A DNA stretch of 64,000 nucleotides from Prevotellaceae bacterium UBA1743 (GTDB lineage Bacteria; Bacteroidota; Bacteroidia; Bacteroidales; Bacteroidaceae): assembly GCA_002314945.1 (NCBI GenBank), contig DCHV01000097.1, forward strand, positions 10,320 to 74,319, in the 5' to 3' direction. The translations under genes were made by a program, and so were the position numbers. Position 1 is the stretch's first letter; every line of letters starts with the position of its first letter. Below are positions 1 through 8,745 of the stretch, in pieces. The notes under the pieces were generated by a model, which ran no database searches, had not been told where the DNA came from, and saw nothing but the letters and a program-made list of their open reading frames with translations.

Positions 1-425
1 TGATAGCCTGTCTCGTTTTTTGCCAGTACTACTAAATGGTATCGCTTCTGATCCAGTTCCTTCGTCTTGTCCTGCATGGTGCGTGGAGCCACATACATTT
101 CGCAACCGAAGATAGGCTTGAAGATGCGTCGTTCTGTGTCAGAGATGTTTTTCTTCACATCGTTGATGGCATCTTCATCCCTTGCATCCGCCTGTTCCAG
201 TTCCGACAGTTGCCCCTTCAGCTTTTTCAGTTCATCCTTTACAGCTCCGTTCTTTTTCTTTGTATAGTTGAACAATTCCTTCACCCCCATCATGTTGCCA
301 TGATCGGTGATGGCCATTCCACGCATTCCGTCGGCGATAGCCTTATCCACTAATCGTGATATGCTGGCTTGTCCATCCAATAACGAATATTGAGTGTGGA
401 CGTGCAAATGAACAAAATCTTGCAT
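1..425 (-). CDS. dnaE: DNA polymerase III alpha subunit, N-terminal part
   Basis: The replicative DNA polymerase catalytic subunit; only the first 141 or so codons are in the window and the gene runs off the left edge. The start is the ATG whose complement ends at 425. The protein opens with the PHP-domain signature FVHLHVHTQYSLLDG followed by MAITDHGNMMG, both typical of bacterial DnaE. A charged insert near residues 65-90, rich in Lys, Asp and Glu, precedes FGCEMYVAP. It is divergent from psd across a 158-bp gap. The adjacency dnaE / psd / pssA is, as I recall, common in Bacteroides and Prevotella, which supports the call. The family is certain; nothing can be said about the polymerase domain, which lies outside. 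Confidence 0.95.
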   Translation of the reverse strand, partial: MQDFVHLHVHTQYSLLDGQASISRLVDKAIADGMRGMAITDHGNMMGVKELFNYTKKKNGAVKDELKKLKGQLSELEQADARDEDAINDVKKNISDTERRIFKPIFGCEMYVAPRTMQDKTKELDQKRYHLVVLAKNETGY

Positions 426-531
426 TGATACCTGTGAGATTAATATTTTCGATAAAGATACGAACTATTTGCTTTTCGATATGCAGTTGATGTGTTTTTG
501 TGGCAAAATAAATCAAAAACGGACCATTTCT

Positions 532-562
532 TTTGTCAGTTCTCATTTTTTACATAACTTTG
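532..562 (+). promoter_or_regulatory. Bacteroidetes-type promoter for psd-pssA
   Basis: TTTG at 532-535, a 19-bp spacer and TAACTTTG at 555-562 match the Bacteroidetes -33/-7 consensus. Transcription would begin near 566-570. This favours the psd start at 584 over any start further upstream, because an ATG-like start at 533 would lie inside the promoter. Confidence 0.75.
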
Positions 563-583
563 CACGTAATATTATGGCGTTGC

Positions 584-1273
584 ATGGGCAAAAGGCTTAA
601 AAAATTAAAGAAAATTCGTCTTCATCACGAGGGTAGGCATACTCTTCTGTTGGGTGCTGTGACATTGGCAATCATCAATGGTGGTATTTTCTTGTTGACT
701 GGCTCTTGCTTCCTCTTTCACTTGGTGCTGGTGCTGAGTGTCATTTTGTATTTGATTGTGCTCAATTTCTTCCAATGCCCCATTCGACGCTTCGATGGTG
801 ACACGGATGGTGTCATCGTGGCACCTGCAGATGGACGTGTCGTAGTGGTGGAGGAGGTTGAGGAGAATGAGTATTTCCACGACAAGAGATTGATGGTTAG
901 TATTTTCATGAGCCTTTTCAATGTGCATGCAAACTGGATTCCTGTAGATGGTTCCGTGAAGATCGTCCGTCATCAAAACGGAAACTTTCATCAGGCTTGG
1001 CTTCCCAAGGCAAGTGAGGAGAATGAACGCAGTACCATCGTGATTGCCACAGAAGACGGTACCGAAATTTTGGTTCGTCAGATTGCAGGTGCCGTAGCTC
1101 GTCGCATCGTCACTTATGCTGAGGAGGGTGAAGAATGTTACATCGATGAACACCTGGGCTTCATCAAGTTCGGCTCGCGTGTGGATTTGTACTTGCCCCT
1201 GGGCACGGATATCCGTGTTTGTCTTCACCAGAAGACAGTCGGCAATGAGACTATTATCGGATACCTGAAATAA
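584..1273 (+). CDS. psd: phosphatidylserine decarboxylase proenzyme
   Basis: Converts phosphatidylserine to phosphatidylethanolamine, the last step of PE synthesis at the inner membrane. About 229 residues, the short proenzyme type. Two hydrophobic segments lie at about residues 20-60, followed by [29 protein letters not shown] and, near the C-terminus, [13 protein letters not shown]. In the family the chain self-cleaves between the Gly and Ser of this FGS (here G197/S198), and the serine becomes the pyruvoyl cofactor. I chose ATG 584 because it follows a well-formed promoter by about 20 bases; the frame is open upstream to 533 but that part overlaps the promoter. pssA begins 15 bases after the stop, so the two consecutive PE-pathway enzymes are almost certainly one operon. 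Confidence 0.95.
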   Translation: MGKRLKKLKKIRLHHEGRHTLLLGAVTLAIINGGIFLLTGSCFLFHLVLVLSVILYLIVLNFFQCPIRRFDGDTDGVIVAPADGRVVVVEEVEENEYFHDKRLMVSIFMSLFNVHANWIPVDGSVKIVRHQNGNFHQAWLPKASEENERSTIVIATEDGTEILVRQIAGAVARRIVTYAEEGEECYIDEHLGFIKFGSRVDLYLPLGTDIRVCLHQKTVGNETIIGYLK

Positions 1274-1288
1274 AATATTTTGTGCCTT

Positions 1289-1993
1289 ATGGCAAACTGT
1301 ATCGTTCGACAGATTCCTAATTCTATAACTTGCTGCAACCTCATTTGTGGTTGCATGGCTACCGGAGCGGCATTTCATGGACAATATCAATGGGCCGTTC
1401 TCATGATTGTGGCAGGTGCAATATTTGATTTTTTCGATGGGATGTCGGCTCGCCTTTTGCACGTTTCCTCGCCGATTGGGAAAGAACTGGATTCTTTGGC
1501 TGACGTCGTTACGTTCGGAGTGGCTCCAAGCAGTATTCTCTTTTATCTGTTTCATGAGGTGCAGTATCCTGAATTGCTGACTTCTTTTCGCTCTGTAATT
1601 CCATATTCTGCATTTCTGATGGCAGCCTTTTCTGCGCTTCGGTTGGCAAAATTCAATCTCGATACACGGCAGAGCACCCGATTCATCGGTTTGCCGACAC
1701 CTGCCAATGCCCTCTTCTGGGGCTCCTTGGTACTGGGGCAACATGCTTTTCTCGTGTCGCCGAAATTCAATGCCGTTTTCCTGTTCCTCTTCATGTTCCT
1801 GTTTTGCTGGCTTCTGGTTGCCGAACTTCCGTTGCTGGCTTTGAAGTTCAAGAATCTTTCATGGCATGACAATCGGTTTAAGTATATATTCCTTGTAGGC
1901 TGTCTTCCATGCTTTTTGTTGGGGGCAAGTAGTTTTGCTGCCATTATCCTTTGGTATCTTGTAATATCGATGGTGGAAGACTATGTGGAATAG
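1289..1993 (+). CDS. pssA: CDP-diacylglycerol-serine O-phosphatidyltransferase
   Basis: Makes phosphatidylserine from CDP-diacylglycerol and serine, supplying the substrate of psd just upstream. The 234-residue protein carries the complete CDP-alcohol phosphatidyltransferase signature D-G-x2-A-R-x8-G-x3-D-x3-D at residues 50-72 (D50, G51, A54, R55, G64, D68, D72), between hydrophobic membrane segments; several more membrane helices follow to the C-terminus. The ATG at 1289 fits the motif distance; an in-frame TTG nine bases earlier is a poorer choice. The 3' end overlaps the next gene by 11 bases, indicating translational coupling of a secreted oxidoreductase to the lipid genes. Confidence 0.95.
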   Translation: MANCIVRQIPNSITCCNLICGCMATGAAFHGQYQWAVLMIVAGAIFDFFDGMSARLLHVSSPIGKELDSLADVVTFGVAPSSILFYLFHEVQYPELLTSFRSVIPYSAFLMAAFSALRLAKFNLDTRQSTRFIGLPTPANALFWGSLVLGQHAFLVSPKFNAVFLFLFMFLFCWLLVAELPLLALKFKNLSWHDNRFKYIFLVGCLPCFLLGASSFAAIILWYLVISMVEDYVE

Positions 1994-3863
1994 ATTCCCC
2001 CATCGTGTCGTCGCATTCTTGTTGATGGGATTGTTTTCCGCTTTCTCATCCCATGCGCGTGATGTGTGGGTGGAGGCTGAGAGTTTCTCCCACAAAGGAG
2101 GATGGGTGCTGGATCAGCAATTCATGGATCAGATGGGTTCGCCATATCTGTTGGCACATGGAATGGGTCAACCTGTGGAAGATGCCACTCAGGATGTGCG
2201 TTTTCCCTCATCTGGCAGATACTATGCTTTTGTGCGAACCTACAACTGGACTTCTCCATGGTCGAAGTCTGAGGGTCCTGGCGCTTTTCAATTGAAGGTC
2301 GATGGTCAGACGATTTCTCCTGTATTGGGCACTGCCGGCAATGCATGGCAATGGCAATCGGCAGGATGTGTCGATATCAGAGAATGTGAGGTGTGTGTGG
2401 CACTCCACGATTTGACGGGATTCGAGGGACGTTGCGATGCCATTCTTTTTAGCAAGAATCCTCATCCTGCACTTCCTGGCTCTGCAGATGAAATGTTGTC
2501 TGCACGTATCAAGAACGGCACGTTATCCAAAAGACCGACACGATGGAAACAACCGTTTGATTTGGTCGTGGTGGGTGGAGGAATAGGTGGAATGTGTACC
2601 GCAGTGTCGGCTGCTCGATTGGGACTGAAGGTGGCTTTGGTACACGACAGACCCATTTTGGGGGGCAACAACAGTTCCGAGATACGTGTACATCTGGGTG
2701 GCGCAATAGAAATAGGAGACTATCCTGCATTAGGTCGCATGATACGTGAATTTGGGCATTCCAAGGGTGGAAACGCACAACTCCCGGAGAATTATGAAGA
2801 TTGGAAGAAAGAGGATTTTATTGCAGCCGAGAAGAATATCACCCTCTTCCGCAATTTCCGGGCGACTGGAGTGCGTATGCGGAATCATCACATTTCTGCG
2901 GTATCCATCCGCCATACGGAGAGTGGCAAGGAATGGCTTGTCAAGGGCACTCTCTTCTGTGATTGTACCGGCGACGGCAACTTGGGCTATTATGCGGGCG
3001 CCGACTATAGGATGGGACGTGAGGGTCGAGATGAATACGACGAAACATTAGCTCCGGAATATCCCGATTCACTCACGATGGGTTCCTCTGTACAATGGTA
3101 TTCACAGGAGCAGAACCAAGAGACTTCTTTTCCCGAGTTTTCATACGGGATGGAGTTCAATGAAGAGAACTGCGAACGAGTGATGATGGGCGAATGGACA
3201 TGGGAAACAGGAATGAACCGTGATCAGATCAAGGATTTTGAACAAATACGTGACTATGGCATGTTGGTGGTATATGCCAACTGGAGTTATATGAAGAACA
3301 AGTCTTCCGAGCGTGAGCGATATGCAAAACGAAGATTGGCATGGGTGGCTTATGTGGCAGGGAAAAGAGAGTCGCGTCGTCTTTTGGGCGATTTCGTACT
3401 GAAACAAGACGATGTATTGCGACATGTGCCCTACGAAGATGCTTCCTTCCCTATCAACTGGCATTTCGATCTGCATTTTCCCGAAGCAAGAAACTCAGGA
3501 TTTTTCCCGGGAAGGGAGTTCAAGGCCGAGACGAAGGACAATCCCATCTGTGTATATAATGTGCCTTACCGTTGTTTGTATTCACGCAATATCGACAATC
3601 TTTTCATGGCAGGTCGTTGCATCAGTACTACCCATGTGACTTTGGGTTCCACCCGACTGATGCGCAATATCGGAATGATGGGGGAAGTTGTGGGTATGGC
3701 TGCTTCTTTGTGTATTCGGCATGATGTCCTTCCACGTGCTGTGTACCAGTATTATCTACCCGAATTGAAAGATCTCATGTCCAAGGGCGTAGGTAAGGAT
3801 GCTTCCCTCCTTCCCGACAACCAGCAATTCAATACAGGTGGAGTTCAGGTGTTTGGCAAATAA
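1983..3863 (+). CDS. secreted FAD-dependent oxidoreductase with N-terminal carbohydrate-binding-like domain
   Basis: A 626-residue protein with a signal peptide (MWNRF, hydrophobic core, cut near SSHA-RD). Residues about 25-165 look like a carbohydrate-binding-module-type beta-sandwich (WVEAESF, GGW, then a YYAFVRTYNW strand). From about residue 193 comes an FAD dinucleotide-binding fold, VVVGGGIGGMCTAVSAARLG, with a downstream GGNNSSEIRVHLGG segment and a C-terminal NLFMAGRCISTTH-x-LGSTR motif, as in the FAD_oxidored family often labelled xanthan-lyase-like. The substrate is unknown; a sugar or polysaccharide derivative is a guess from the domain pairing. It starts inside the end of pssA (11-base overlap) and ends immediately beside the convergent tadA with no spacer. 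Confidence 0.8.
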   Translation: MWNRFPHRVVAFLLMGLFSAFSSHARDVWVEAESFSHKGGWVLDQQFMDQMGSPYLLAHGMGQPVEDATQDVRFPSSGRYYAFVRTYNWTSPWSKSEGPGAFQLKVDGQTISPVLGTAGNAWQWQSAGCVDIRECEVCVALHDLTGFEGRCDAILFSKNPHPALPGSADEMLSARIKNGTLSKRPTRWKQPFDLVVVGGGIGGMCTAVSAARLGLKVALVHDRPILGGNNSSEIRVHLGGAIEIGDYPALGRMIREFGHSKGGNAQLPENYEDWKKEDFIAAEKNITLFRNFRATGVRMRNHHISAVSIRHTESGKEWLVKGTLFCDCTGDGNLGYYAGADYRMGREGRDEYDETLAPEYPDSLTMGSSVQWYSQEQNQETSFPEFSYGMEFNEENCERVMMGEWTWETGMNRDQIKDFEQIRDYGMLVVYANWSYMKNKSSERERYAKRRLAWVAYVAGKRESRRLLGDFVLKQDDVLRHVPYEDASFPINWHFDLHFPEARNSGFFPGREFKAETKDNPICVYNVPYRCLYSRNIDNLFMAGRCISTTHVTLGSTRLMRNIGMMGEVVGMAASLCIRHDVLPRAVYQYYLPELKDLMSKGVGKDASLLPDNQQFNTGGVQVFGK

Positions 3864-4298
3864 TCATCGCTTTTTTCGGAAGAACTCCTTCATCAATTGT
3901 GTACATTCCTCTTCCAGGACTCCAGCATGGACGATAGTCTTGGGATGCAATGCGTCCGGGGCAAACCGTTTGAAACCCCGTTTCTCGTCCGAGGCTCCAT
4001 ATACGATGCGATGTATTTGAGCCCACCCCAACGCGCCTGCACACATCACACAGGGCTCTACCGTTACGTACAAGGTGCAGTCGGTCAGGTATTTTCCTCC
4101 GAGAGATTCTGCCGCAGCGGTGATGGCTTGCATTTCGGCGTGGGCCGTCACATCTTTCAGCCGTTCTGTCAGATTGTGCCCTCGTGCAATGATACGCCCC
4201 CTGCATTCGATGACGGCTCCTATTGGAATTTCATCTTCCTCCAGCGCTTTTCTTGCTTCCTCCAGCGCGTGTTTCATGTAGAATGTGTCGTCTGCCAT
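3864..4298 (-). CDS. tadA: tRNA-specific adenosine-34 deaminase
   Basis: Deaminates wobble adenosine 34 to inosine in tRNA-Arg. The 144-residue protein has the deaminase zinc motif H53-A-E55 and P82-C83-V-M-C86, in the order and spacing of the TadA/CDA fold, plus a typical TadA C-terminus with FRKKR. I chose the ATG whose complement ends at 4298 (MADDTFYM): it gives the usual family length, whereas the frame remains open to about 4550 only across the neighbouring gene's start. It is divergent from yraN, and the two -7 elements lie in the same 30-bp stretch. Confidence 0.95.
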   Translation of the reverse strand: MADDTFYMKHALEEARKALEEDEIPIGAVIECRGRIIARGHNLTERLKDVTAHAEMQAITAAAESLGGKYLTDCTLYVTVEPCVMCAGALGWAQIHRIVYGASDEKRGFKRFAPDALHPKTIVHAGVLEEECTQLMKEFFRKKR

Positions 4299-4337
4299 AT
4301 TTGGTGCTTGATTCGTATTTTTGTTTCGATTTCTGTG

Positions 4338-4364
4338 CAAAGTTACTTTTTTTCCATAATTTTG
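4338..4364. promoter_or_regulatory. back-to-back -7 elements for tadA and yraN
   Basis: TAACTTTG on the minus strand (4345 to 4338) faces tadA, and TAATTTTG on the plus strand (4357-4364) lies 20 bases before the yraN ATG. Convincing -33 TTTG boxes are not visible for either, so the promoters are inferred from the -7 boxes and the start spacing. Confidence 0.5.
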
Positions 4365-4384
4365 CAGCAGTATTGAGGAAAAGA

Positions 4385-4756
4385 ATGGCAGAGCATAACG
4401 AATTTGGCAAATCGGGCGAAGATTTTGCAGTCGAGTACCTTCAGGAGAAAGGATATGCAATTCTGAATCGTAACTGGCGCAGCGGACACAAGGAGATCGA
4501 TATTGTAGCTCAGTGGGAAGATTATATGGTGTTTGTGGAAGTGAAGACACGCCGTAACAGAACGTATGGCCGTCCTTCAGATTCAGTCACGGAGCCAAAG
4601 ATGAGACGTCTTGCATTGGCTGCCGATGCGTATGTCCGTTGTTATCGTATAGATATGCCTGTCCGTTTTGACATTCTCACGGTGGAAGGCGTTTTCCCTC
4701 ATGTTTCCGTGCAGCATATCGAAGATGCGTTCCGTTCCCCTGTCTGGTATAAATAA
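4385..4756 (+). CDS. YraN/UPF0102 family endonuclease-like protein
   Basis: A 123-residue member of the UPF0102 family, which has a PD-(D/E)XK nuclease-like fold. Visible motifs: FGKSGEDFAVEYLQEKGY at the start, RNWRSGHKEIDIVA, then FVEVKTR, which gives the E-x-D ... E-V-K catalytic-type arrangement. The cellular role is not firmly known; a link to Holliday-junction or DNA processing has been proposed from the fold. ATG 4385 is placed 20 bases after a TAATTTTG box. The stop codon is immediately followed by the ATG of birA, so they are cotranscribed. Confidence 0.88.
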   Translation: MAEHNEFGKSGEDFAVEYLQEKGYAILNRNWRSGHKEIDIVAQWEDYMVFVEVKTRRNRTYGRPSDSVTEPKMRRLALAADAYVRCYRIDMPVRFDILTVEGVFPHVSVQHIEDAFRSPVWYK

Positions 4757-5527
4757 ATGGAGAAGATGGACGCACACTTTTGCATGGACGATAGCCCTCG
4801 GTTCAGATGGATTGAGTTGGATGAAATCACATCCACCAATCAATTCCTGAAACAATACCAGTCCTCTCCCGAAATGCCGATGACCCTTGTCACAGCCGAA
4901 TACCAAACTTCGGGACGTGGCTCTGGCAACAACACGTGGGAATCGGCTCGTAGTGAGAACCTTTTGTTCAGTATCCTTGTTCATCCTCGGTTTGTAGAGG
5001 CGCAGTCGATGTTCTCGCTCTCCGAAGTTGTGGCGTTGTCCGTATGCGACGCATTGTCGGAATATACGGAGGGCATTCGCATCAAATGGCCTAACGATAT
5101 CTATTATCATGACCGGAAAATGGTGGGGATGCTCATCGAGAATGTACTCGAAGGAAATCACGTGGGACGTTGTGTGATGGGAGTAGGGCTTAATGTCAAT
5201 CAGATGGAGTTTCACAGCGATGCACCCAATCCGGTATCTTTGGCTCAGGTACTCGGACATCAGGTGGAGCGACGTTTTGTGTTGGAACGAGTGATGGAAC
5301 ATTTCTGCCACTATTACAGATTGTTGGAACAGGGAGGCTCCGAGGAAATACATACTCGCTACCTGTCCCTGCTCTATCGCCGTGGAGAGTGGCATAAATA
5401 CAGAGACAAAGAGGGTGAATTTCGTGCGAATCTGGTAGAGGTGGAACCTTCAGGCTACCTCGTGTTGGAGGATGAGAAAGGCGTTTTGCATCGCTATGAA
5501 TTCAAGGAAGTAAAATATATAATATAA
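4757..5527 (+). CDS. birA: biotin-[acetyl-CoA-carboxylase] ligase
   Basis: Activates biotin as biotinyl-5'-AMP and transfers it to a carboxylase lysine. The 256-residue protein has the TSGRGSGNNTW biotin/ATP-binding loop (GRGxxxxxW), IKWPNDIYY and DRKMVGMLIE, the conserved BirA core. It lacks the N-terminal helix-turn-helix of the E. coli repressor-ligase, so it is a ligase only. ATG follows the yraN stop with zero spacing; pyrH starts 18 bases downstream, making a probable yraN-birA-pyrH operon. Confidence 0.93.
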   Translation: MEKMDAHFCMDDSPRFRWIELDEITSTNQFLKQYQSSPEMPMTLVTAEYQTSGRGSGNNTWESARSENLLFSILVHPRFVEAQSMFSLSEVVALSVCDALSEYTEGIRIKWPNDIYYHDRKMVGMLIENVLEGNHVGRCVMGVGLNVNQMEFHSDAPNPVSLAQVLGHQVERRFVLERVMEHFCHYYRLLEQGGSEEIHTRYLSLLYRRGEWHKYRDKEGEFRANLVEVEPSGYLVLEDEKGVLHRYEFKEVKYII

Positions 5528-5545
5528 AGCAAAAAAATACAGAAT

Positions 5546-6256
5546 ATGGCACAATTCAAGAGAATCCTGCTCAAGCTGAGCGGAGAAAGCTTAATGGGAG
5601 AACAGAAGTATGGCATCGACGAGAAAAGACTGGCTGAATATGCACAACAGATCAGCGAGATTCGCGACATGGGCGTGCAGATCGGCATTGTCATCGGCGG
5701 TGGAAATATTTTCCGTGGTTTGACAGGAGCAGGCAAGGGATTTGACAGAGTAAAGGGCGATCAGATGGGTATGTGTGCAACCGTCATCAATTCGCTGGCA
5801 TTGAGTAGTGCTTTGGGAGCAATCGGAGTGCGCAACCGTGTACTCACGGCAATTCGTATGGAACCCATTGGCGAGTTCTACAGCAAATGGAAGGCTATCG
5901 AGGCAATGGAGAACGGTGAAGTGGTCATCCTGAGTGCAGGTACGGGTTCACCCTATTTCACTACCGATACCGGCAGCAGTCTCCGAGGTATCGAGATTGA
6001 GGCGGATGTGATGCTCAAGGGTACTCGTGTGGATGGCATTTATACGGCCGATCCCGAGAAGGATCCCACTGCCACCAAGTTCCATGACATCACCTATTCC
6101 GATGTGATTGCCCGTGGATTGAAGGTGATGGACATTACCGCCACAGCCATGTGTATGCAGAATAATCTGCCTATCTATGTGTTCAATATGGATGTATATG
6201 GCAATCTGAAGAAAGTGATGCAGGGCGAAGAAATAGGTACTTTGGTGCATAACTGA
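5546..6256 (+). CDS. pyrH: UMP kinase
   Basis: Phosphorylates UMP to UDP, a hexameric bacterial enzyme of the amino-acid-kinase fold. 236 residues, the normal length. Motifs: KRILLKLSGESLMG at the N-terminus, IGIVIGGGNIFRG, GTGSPYFTTDTGSSLRG and VDGIYTADPEKDP near the C-terminal third. In many bacteria pyrH lies beside frr; here frr is on the other strand 1 kb away with rsgA between, a local rearrangement of the usual order. The 55 bases after the stop contain no obvious strong hairpin. Confidence 0.96.
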   Translation: MAQFKRILLKLSGESLMGEQKYGIDEKRLAEYAQQISEIRDMGVQIGIVIGGGNIFRGLTGAGKGFDRVKGDQMGMCATVINSLALSSALGAIGVRNRVLTAIRMEPIGEFYSKWKAIEAMENGEVVILSAGTGSPYFTTDTGSSLRGIEIEADVMLKGTRVDGIYTADPEKDPTATKFHDITYSDVIARGLKVMDITATAMCMQNNLPIYVFNMDVYGNLKKVMQGEEIGTLVHN

Positions 6257-6311
6257 CAAAGTCAAAAAATCCACGTCTCCCACACACGTTTTCACAGGTG
6301 AGCAGGAATCC

Positions 6312-7250
6312 TCAGTAAGATTCCTGTCTGTACTTGCTTTCCTCTTTGTCCTCCAGCATCGACAGATAGCTGTTGAAACGGCTTTGGGCAATACGATGCT
6401 CCTCCACCGCCTTCAGGACGGCACATCCTGGTTCGCGGGTGTGAGTGCAGTCAGAGAAACGGCATTCCTGTCCGATCTGGAAAATCTCCCGGAAATAATG
6501 TGAAACTTCGGTGCGTTCCATGTCGAACGTGCCGAACCCTTTTATTCCCGGAGTATCGATAATTGCACCACCCGAAGGAAGGTCGTACATCTGCGAGAAA
6601 GTCGTGGTGTGCATACCTGCATCGTGAGCCTGGCTTATTTCGGCTGTACGTGCGTCCGCTTCGGGAACCAACAGATTCAGGAGGGTGCTTTTCCCGACCC
6701 CACTGTTTCCGCTCAGGAGGGTGATTTTATCCTTGCACGCCTCCCTTACGCCTTGCAATCCTTCTCCTGTCTTTCCGCTGCAGGAGAAGCAAGGGTGACC
6801 CAGACTTTCGTAGAGGGCTCGTATGGCTGTCAGATACCGGAGTTCGTCCTCGTCGTACAAGTCTGTCTTGTTGAAGATTAGTATCGTGGGTACTCTGTAT
6901 GCTTCTGCACTGGCCAGGAAACGATCGATGAAGGTCGTACTGGTTTCCGGGTGCGACAGAGTGACGATGAGGGCTGCCTGATCAATGTTGGCCGCTATGA
7001 TGTGACTCTGTTTCGACAGATTGCTGGCTTTTCGTATGATGTAATTACGTCGTTCCTCTATATGGCTGATAAAGGCTGTATTGCCATTCGTGTCAGGTAC
7101 GAGGGTCACGCGATCCCCTACTGCTACGGGGTTGGTGCTGCGTATGCCCTGCAACCGGAAATTCCCCTTTACCTTACAATCAAAAAGCTGGTCGTCGTCG
7201 GTCCTGACAACGTACCAGCTTCCTGTGTTTCGTATTACGGTTCCCTGCAT
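6312..7250 (-). CDS. rsgA: small ribosomal subunit biogenesis GTPase RsgA
   Basis: A late 30S assembly factor with GTPase activity stimulated by the ribosome. The 312-residue protein shows the circularly permuted GTPase order: NKTD (G4, residues 127-130) before the P-loop GNSGVGKS (181-188), then DTPG (G3, 232-235). An N-terminal OB-fold precedes them, and a zinc motif (C263, C268, H270, C276) lies in the C-terminal domain. It starts four bases after the stop of frr, so translation is probably coupled to frr. Confidence 0.96.
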   Translation of the reverse strand: MQGTVIRNTGSWYVVRTDDDQLFDCKVKGNFRLQGIRSTNPVAVGDRVTLVPDTNGNTAFISHIEERRNYIIRKASNLSKQSHIIAANIDQAALIVTLSHPETSTTFIDRFLASAEAYRVPTILIFNKTDLYDEDELRYLTAIRALYESLGHPCFSCSGKTGEGLQGVREACKDKITLLSGNSGVGKSTLLNLLVPEADARTAEISQAHDAGMHTTTFSQMYDLPSGGAIIDTPGIKGFGTFDMERTEVSHYFREIFQIGQECRFSDCTHTREPGCAVLKAVEEHRIAQSRFNSYLSMLEDKEESKYRQESY

Positions 7251-7254
7251 AGAC

Positions 7255-7815
7255 CTATACGGTCATGATTTCTTTCTCCTTGGCGGCGTACAGGGCTTCC
7301 ACCTTCTTGATGTACTGGTCGTGAAGTTTCTGCAGAGAAGCTTCGGCATCCTTTTCCACATCTTCGGACAGACCATCCTTGATGCCCTTCTTCAGCTTTT
7401 CGTTCCAGTCGCGGCGTGTGTTGCGTACGCTTACCTTAGCTTGTTCGGCCTCCTTGCCGCATTGCTTGGCCAGTTCCTTGCGACGTTCCTCTGTCAATGG
7501 GGGGATTCCCAGGCGGATAATCTCGCCATTGTTCTCGGGCATGATACCCACGCTGCTGTCAATGATGGCCTTCTCTATCACCTTGAACATGCTCTTGTCC
7601 CATGGTTTGATAGCGATGGTGCGAGCATCGGGTGTGTTGATGGAGGCTACGCCACTCAGGGGTACCATGGTGCCATAGCTATCTACGCGGATGCCATCCA
7701 GAATCTTGGTGTTGGCTTTTCCGGCACGGATGCGTGCCAATGCATCGTCCAGATACATGATGGTTTCTTCCATCTTTTCCTCGGCTGCGCTCAAAACTTC
7801 CTTTACGTCTATCAT
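7255..7815 (-). CDS. frr: ribosome recycling factor
   Basis: Splits post-termination ribosomes together with EF-G. The 186 residues match the family's length, with [21 protein letters not shown] near the N-terminus and the conserved [15 protein letters not shown] segment in the long coiled-coil domain. First gene of a two-gene operon with rsgA; a promoter in the Bacteroidetes format is visible upstream. Confidence 0.96.
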   Translation of the reverse strand: MIDVKEVLSAAEEKMEETIMYLDDALARIRAGKANTKILDGIRVDSYGTMVPLSGVASINTPDARTIAIKPWDKSMFKVIEKAIIDSSVGIMPENNGEIIRLGIPPLTEERRKELAKQCGKEAEQAKVSVRNTRRDWNEKLKKGIKDGLSEDVEKDAEASLQKLHDQYIKKVEALYAAKEKEIMTV

Positions 7816-7844
7816 AGTCAGTCTATTTTAAGTTAAAATTTGAA

Positions 7845-7876
7845 CAAAAGTAGCATGTTTTGTGAAATATACCAAA
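7845..7876 (-). promoter_or_regulatory. promoter for frr-rsgA
   Basis: Reading the minus strand, TTTG (complement of 7873-7876), a 20-bp spacer and TACTTTTG (complement of 7845-7852) fit the Bacteroidetes consensus, about 30 bases before the frr ATG. Confidence 0.65.
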
Positions 7877-7926
7877 CATCTTCCAAAAATTTAGCGATTA
7901 TGGCATACATACTTAAACTTTATCGT

Positions 7927-7934
7927 TAATTTTG
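7927..7934 (+). promoter_or_regulatory. -7 element for the VTC-DUF4956 operon
   Basis: TAATTTTG lies 21 bases before the ATG at 7956. No good TTTG is seen 19-21 bases upstream. Its position argues against an upstream TTG start at 7932, which would fall inside the box. Confidence 0.5.
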
Positions 7935-7955
7935 CATCAATTTATCGTGAATTTG

Positions 7956-8735
7956 ATGGAAACAGATACCCAAATAGCGAATCTTTTGGAGACAATGGAG
8001 CCTATTACGCTCGAGCAGATGTCCGAAATACGACTGATGAATCGAACGGATACCAAGTTTGTGACGAGCAAGCACAAACTGATGCAACTCCTTCAATTGG
8101 CCCAGGGGAAGTATTATGCCCAGCAAATAGGAGACAGCAAGGTGGCCAATTACATGACCACGTACTGGGACACGGATAATCACCATTTCTATCTGGAACA
8201 CCACAACCGCCGTTCGCCACGTCAGAAGGTGAGGGTTCGTACTTACATGGACAGCAATCTCACGTTTCTCGAGGTGAAGACCAAGAACAATCATGGGCGA
8301 ACCAAGAAGAAGCGGGTGGAGGTGCCATGCCAGGAGATAACGGGTGCCAATGGCAACGAGGAGTTCCTTCTCGGTCAGGTGCATCGCGGACTTGCCGACA
8401 TCCATCCCACGGTACGCAACCAGTTCCAGCGCATCACGCTTGTCAATCACGGAAAGACGGAACGCCTCACCATCGACTACAATGTGCATTTTCACAACAT
8501 GGAGACACAGAGGGATGCCGATACGGGAGCATTGGTTATCATCGAACTGAAACGCGACGGGAATGTGTTCAGCCCTATCCTGGGGATGCTGCGCCAGCTG
8601 CGTATTCAGCCCTCAGGCTTCAGCAAGTACTGCATTGGCAGTGTGATGACCAACAGCCGTCTGAAACAGAATTTCTTCAAATCCCGCCTTGTCACCCTTG
8701 GCAAATTGTCGGGAACCAATATGCGAAATCAATAA
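7956..8735 (+). CDS. VTC-domain polyphosphate polymerase family protein
   Basis: A 259-residue protein of the VTC family, whose yeast member VTC4 polymerises inorganic polyphosphate from ATP inside a beta-barrel tunnel. Tunnel-type basic and acidic motifs are visible: RTDTKFV near the N-terminus, QKVRVRTYMD (R-x-R-x-Y), FLEVKTKNNHGRTKKKR (E-x-K plus a basic cluster) and IIELKRDG near the C-terminus. No signal peptide or membrane segment, so it should act in the cytosol. DUF4956 follows after 10 bases. I recall bacterial VTC genes sitting with DUF4956, CotH-kinase and Cthe_2159-type genes; no CotH is seen here. The biochemical product in bacteria is not certain, so polymerase activity is inferred. 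Confidence 0.82.
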   Translation: METDTQIANLLETMEPITLEQMSEIRLMNRTDTKFVTSKHKLMQLLQLAQGKYYAQQIGDSKVANYMTTYWDTDNHHFYLEHHNRRSPRQKVRVRTYMDSNLTFLEVKTKNNHGRTKKKRVEVPCQEITGANGNEEFLLGQVHRGLADIHPTVRNQFQRITLVNHGKTERLTIDYNVHFHNMETQRDADTGALVIIELKRDGNVFSPILGMLRQLRIQPSGFSKYCIGSVMTNSRLKQNFFKSRLVTLGKLSGTNMRNQ

Positions 8736-8745
8736 AAAACATAAT

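Noticed and set aside
605..1744. A 379-codon open frame on the minus strand across psd and pssA
   Set aside because: It is antisense to two certain enzymes, has His/Cys/Gln-heavy composition typical of shadow frames, and no start signals.
4583..5395. A 270-codon minus-strand frame over yraN and birA
   Set aside because: Shadow frame; birA motifs on the plus strand are certain.
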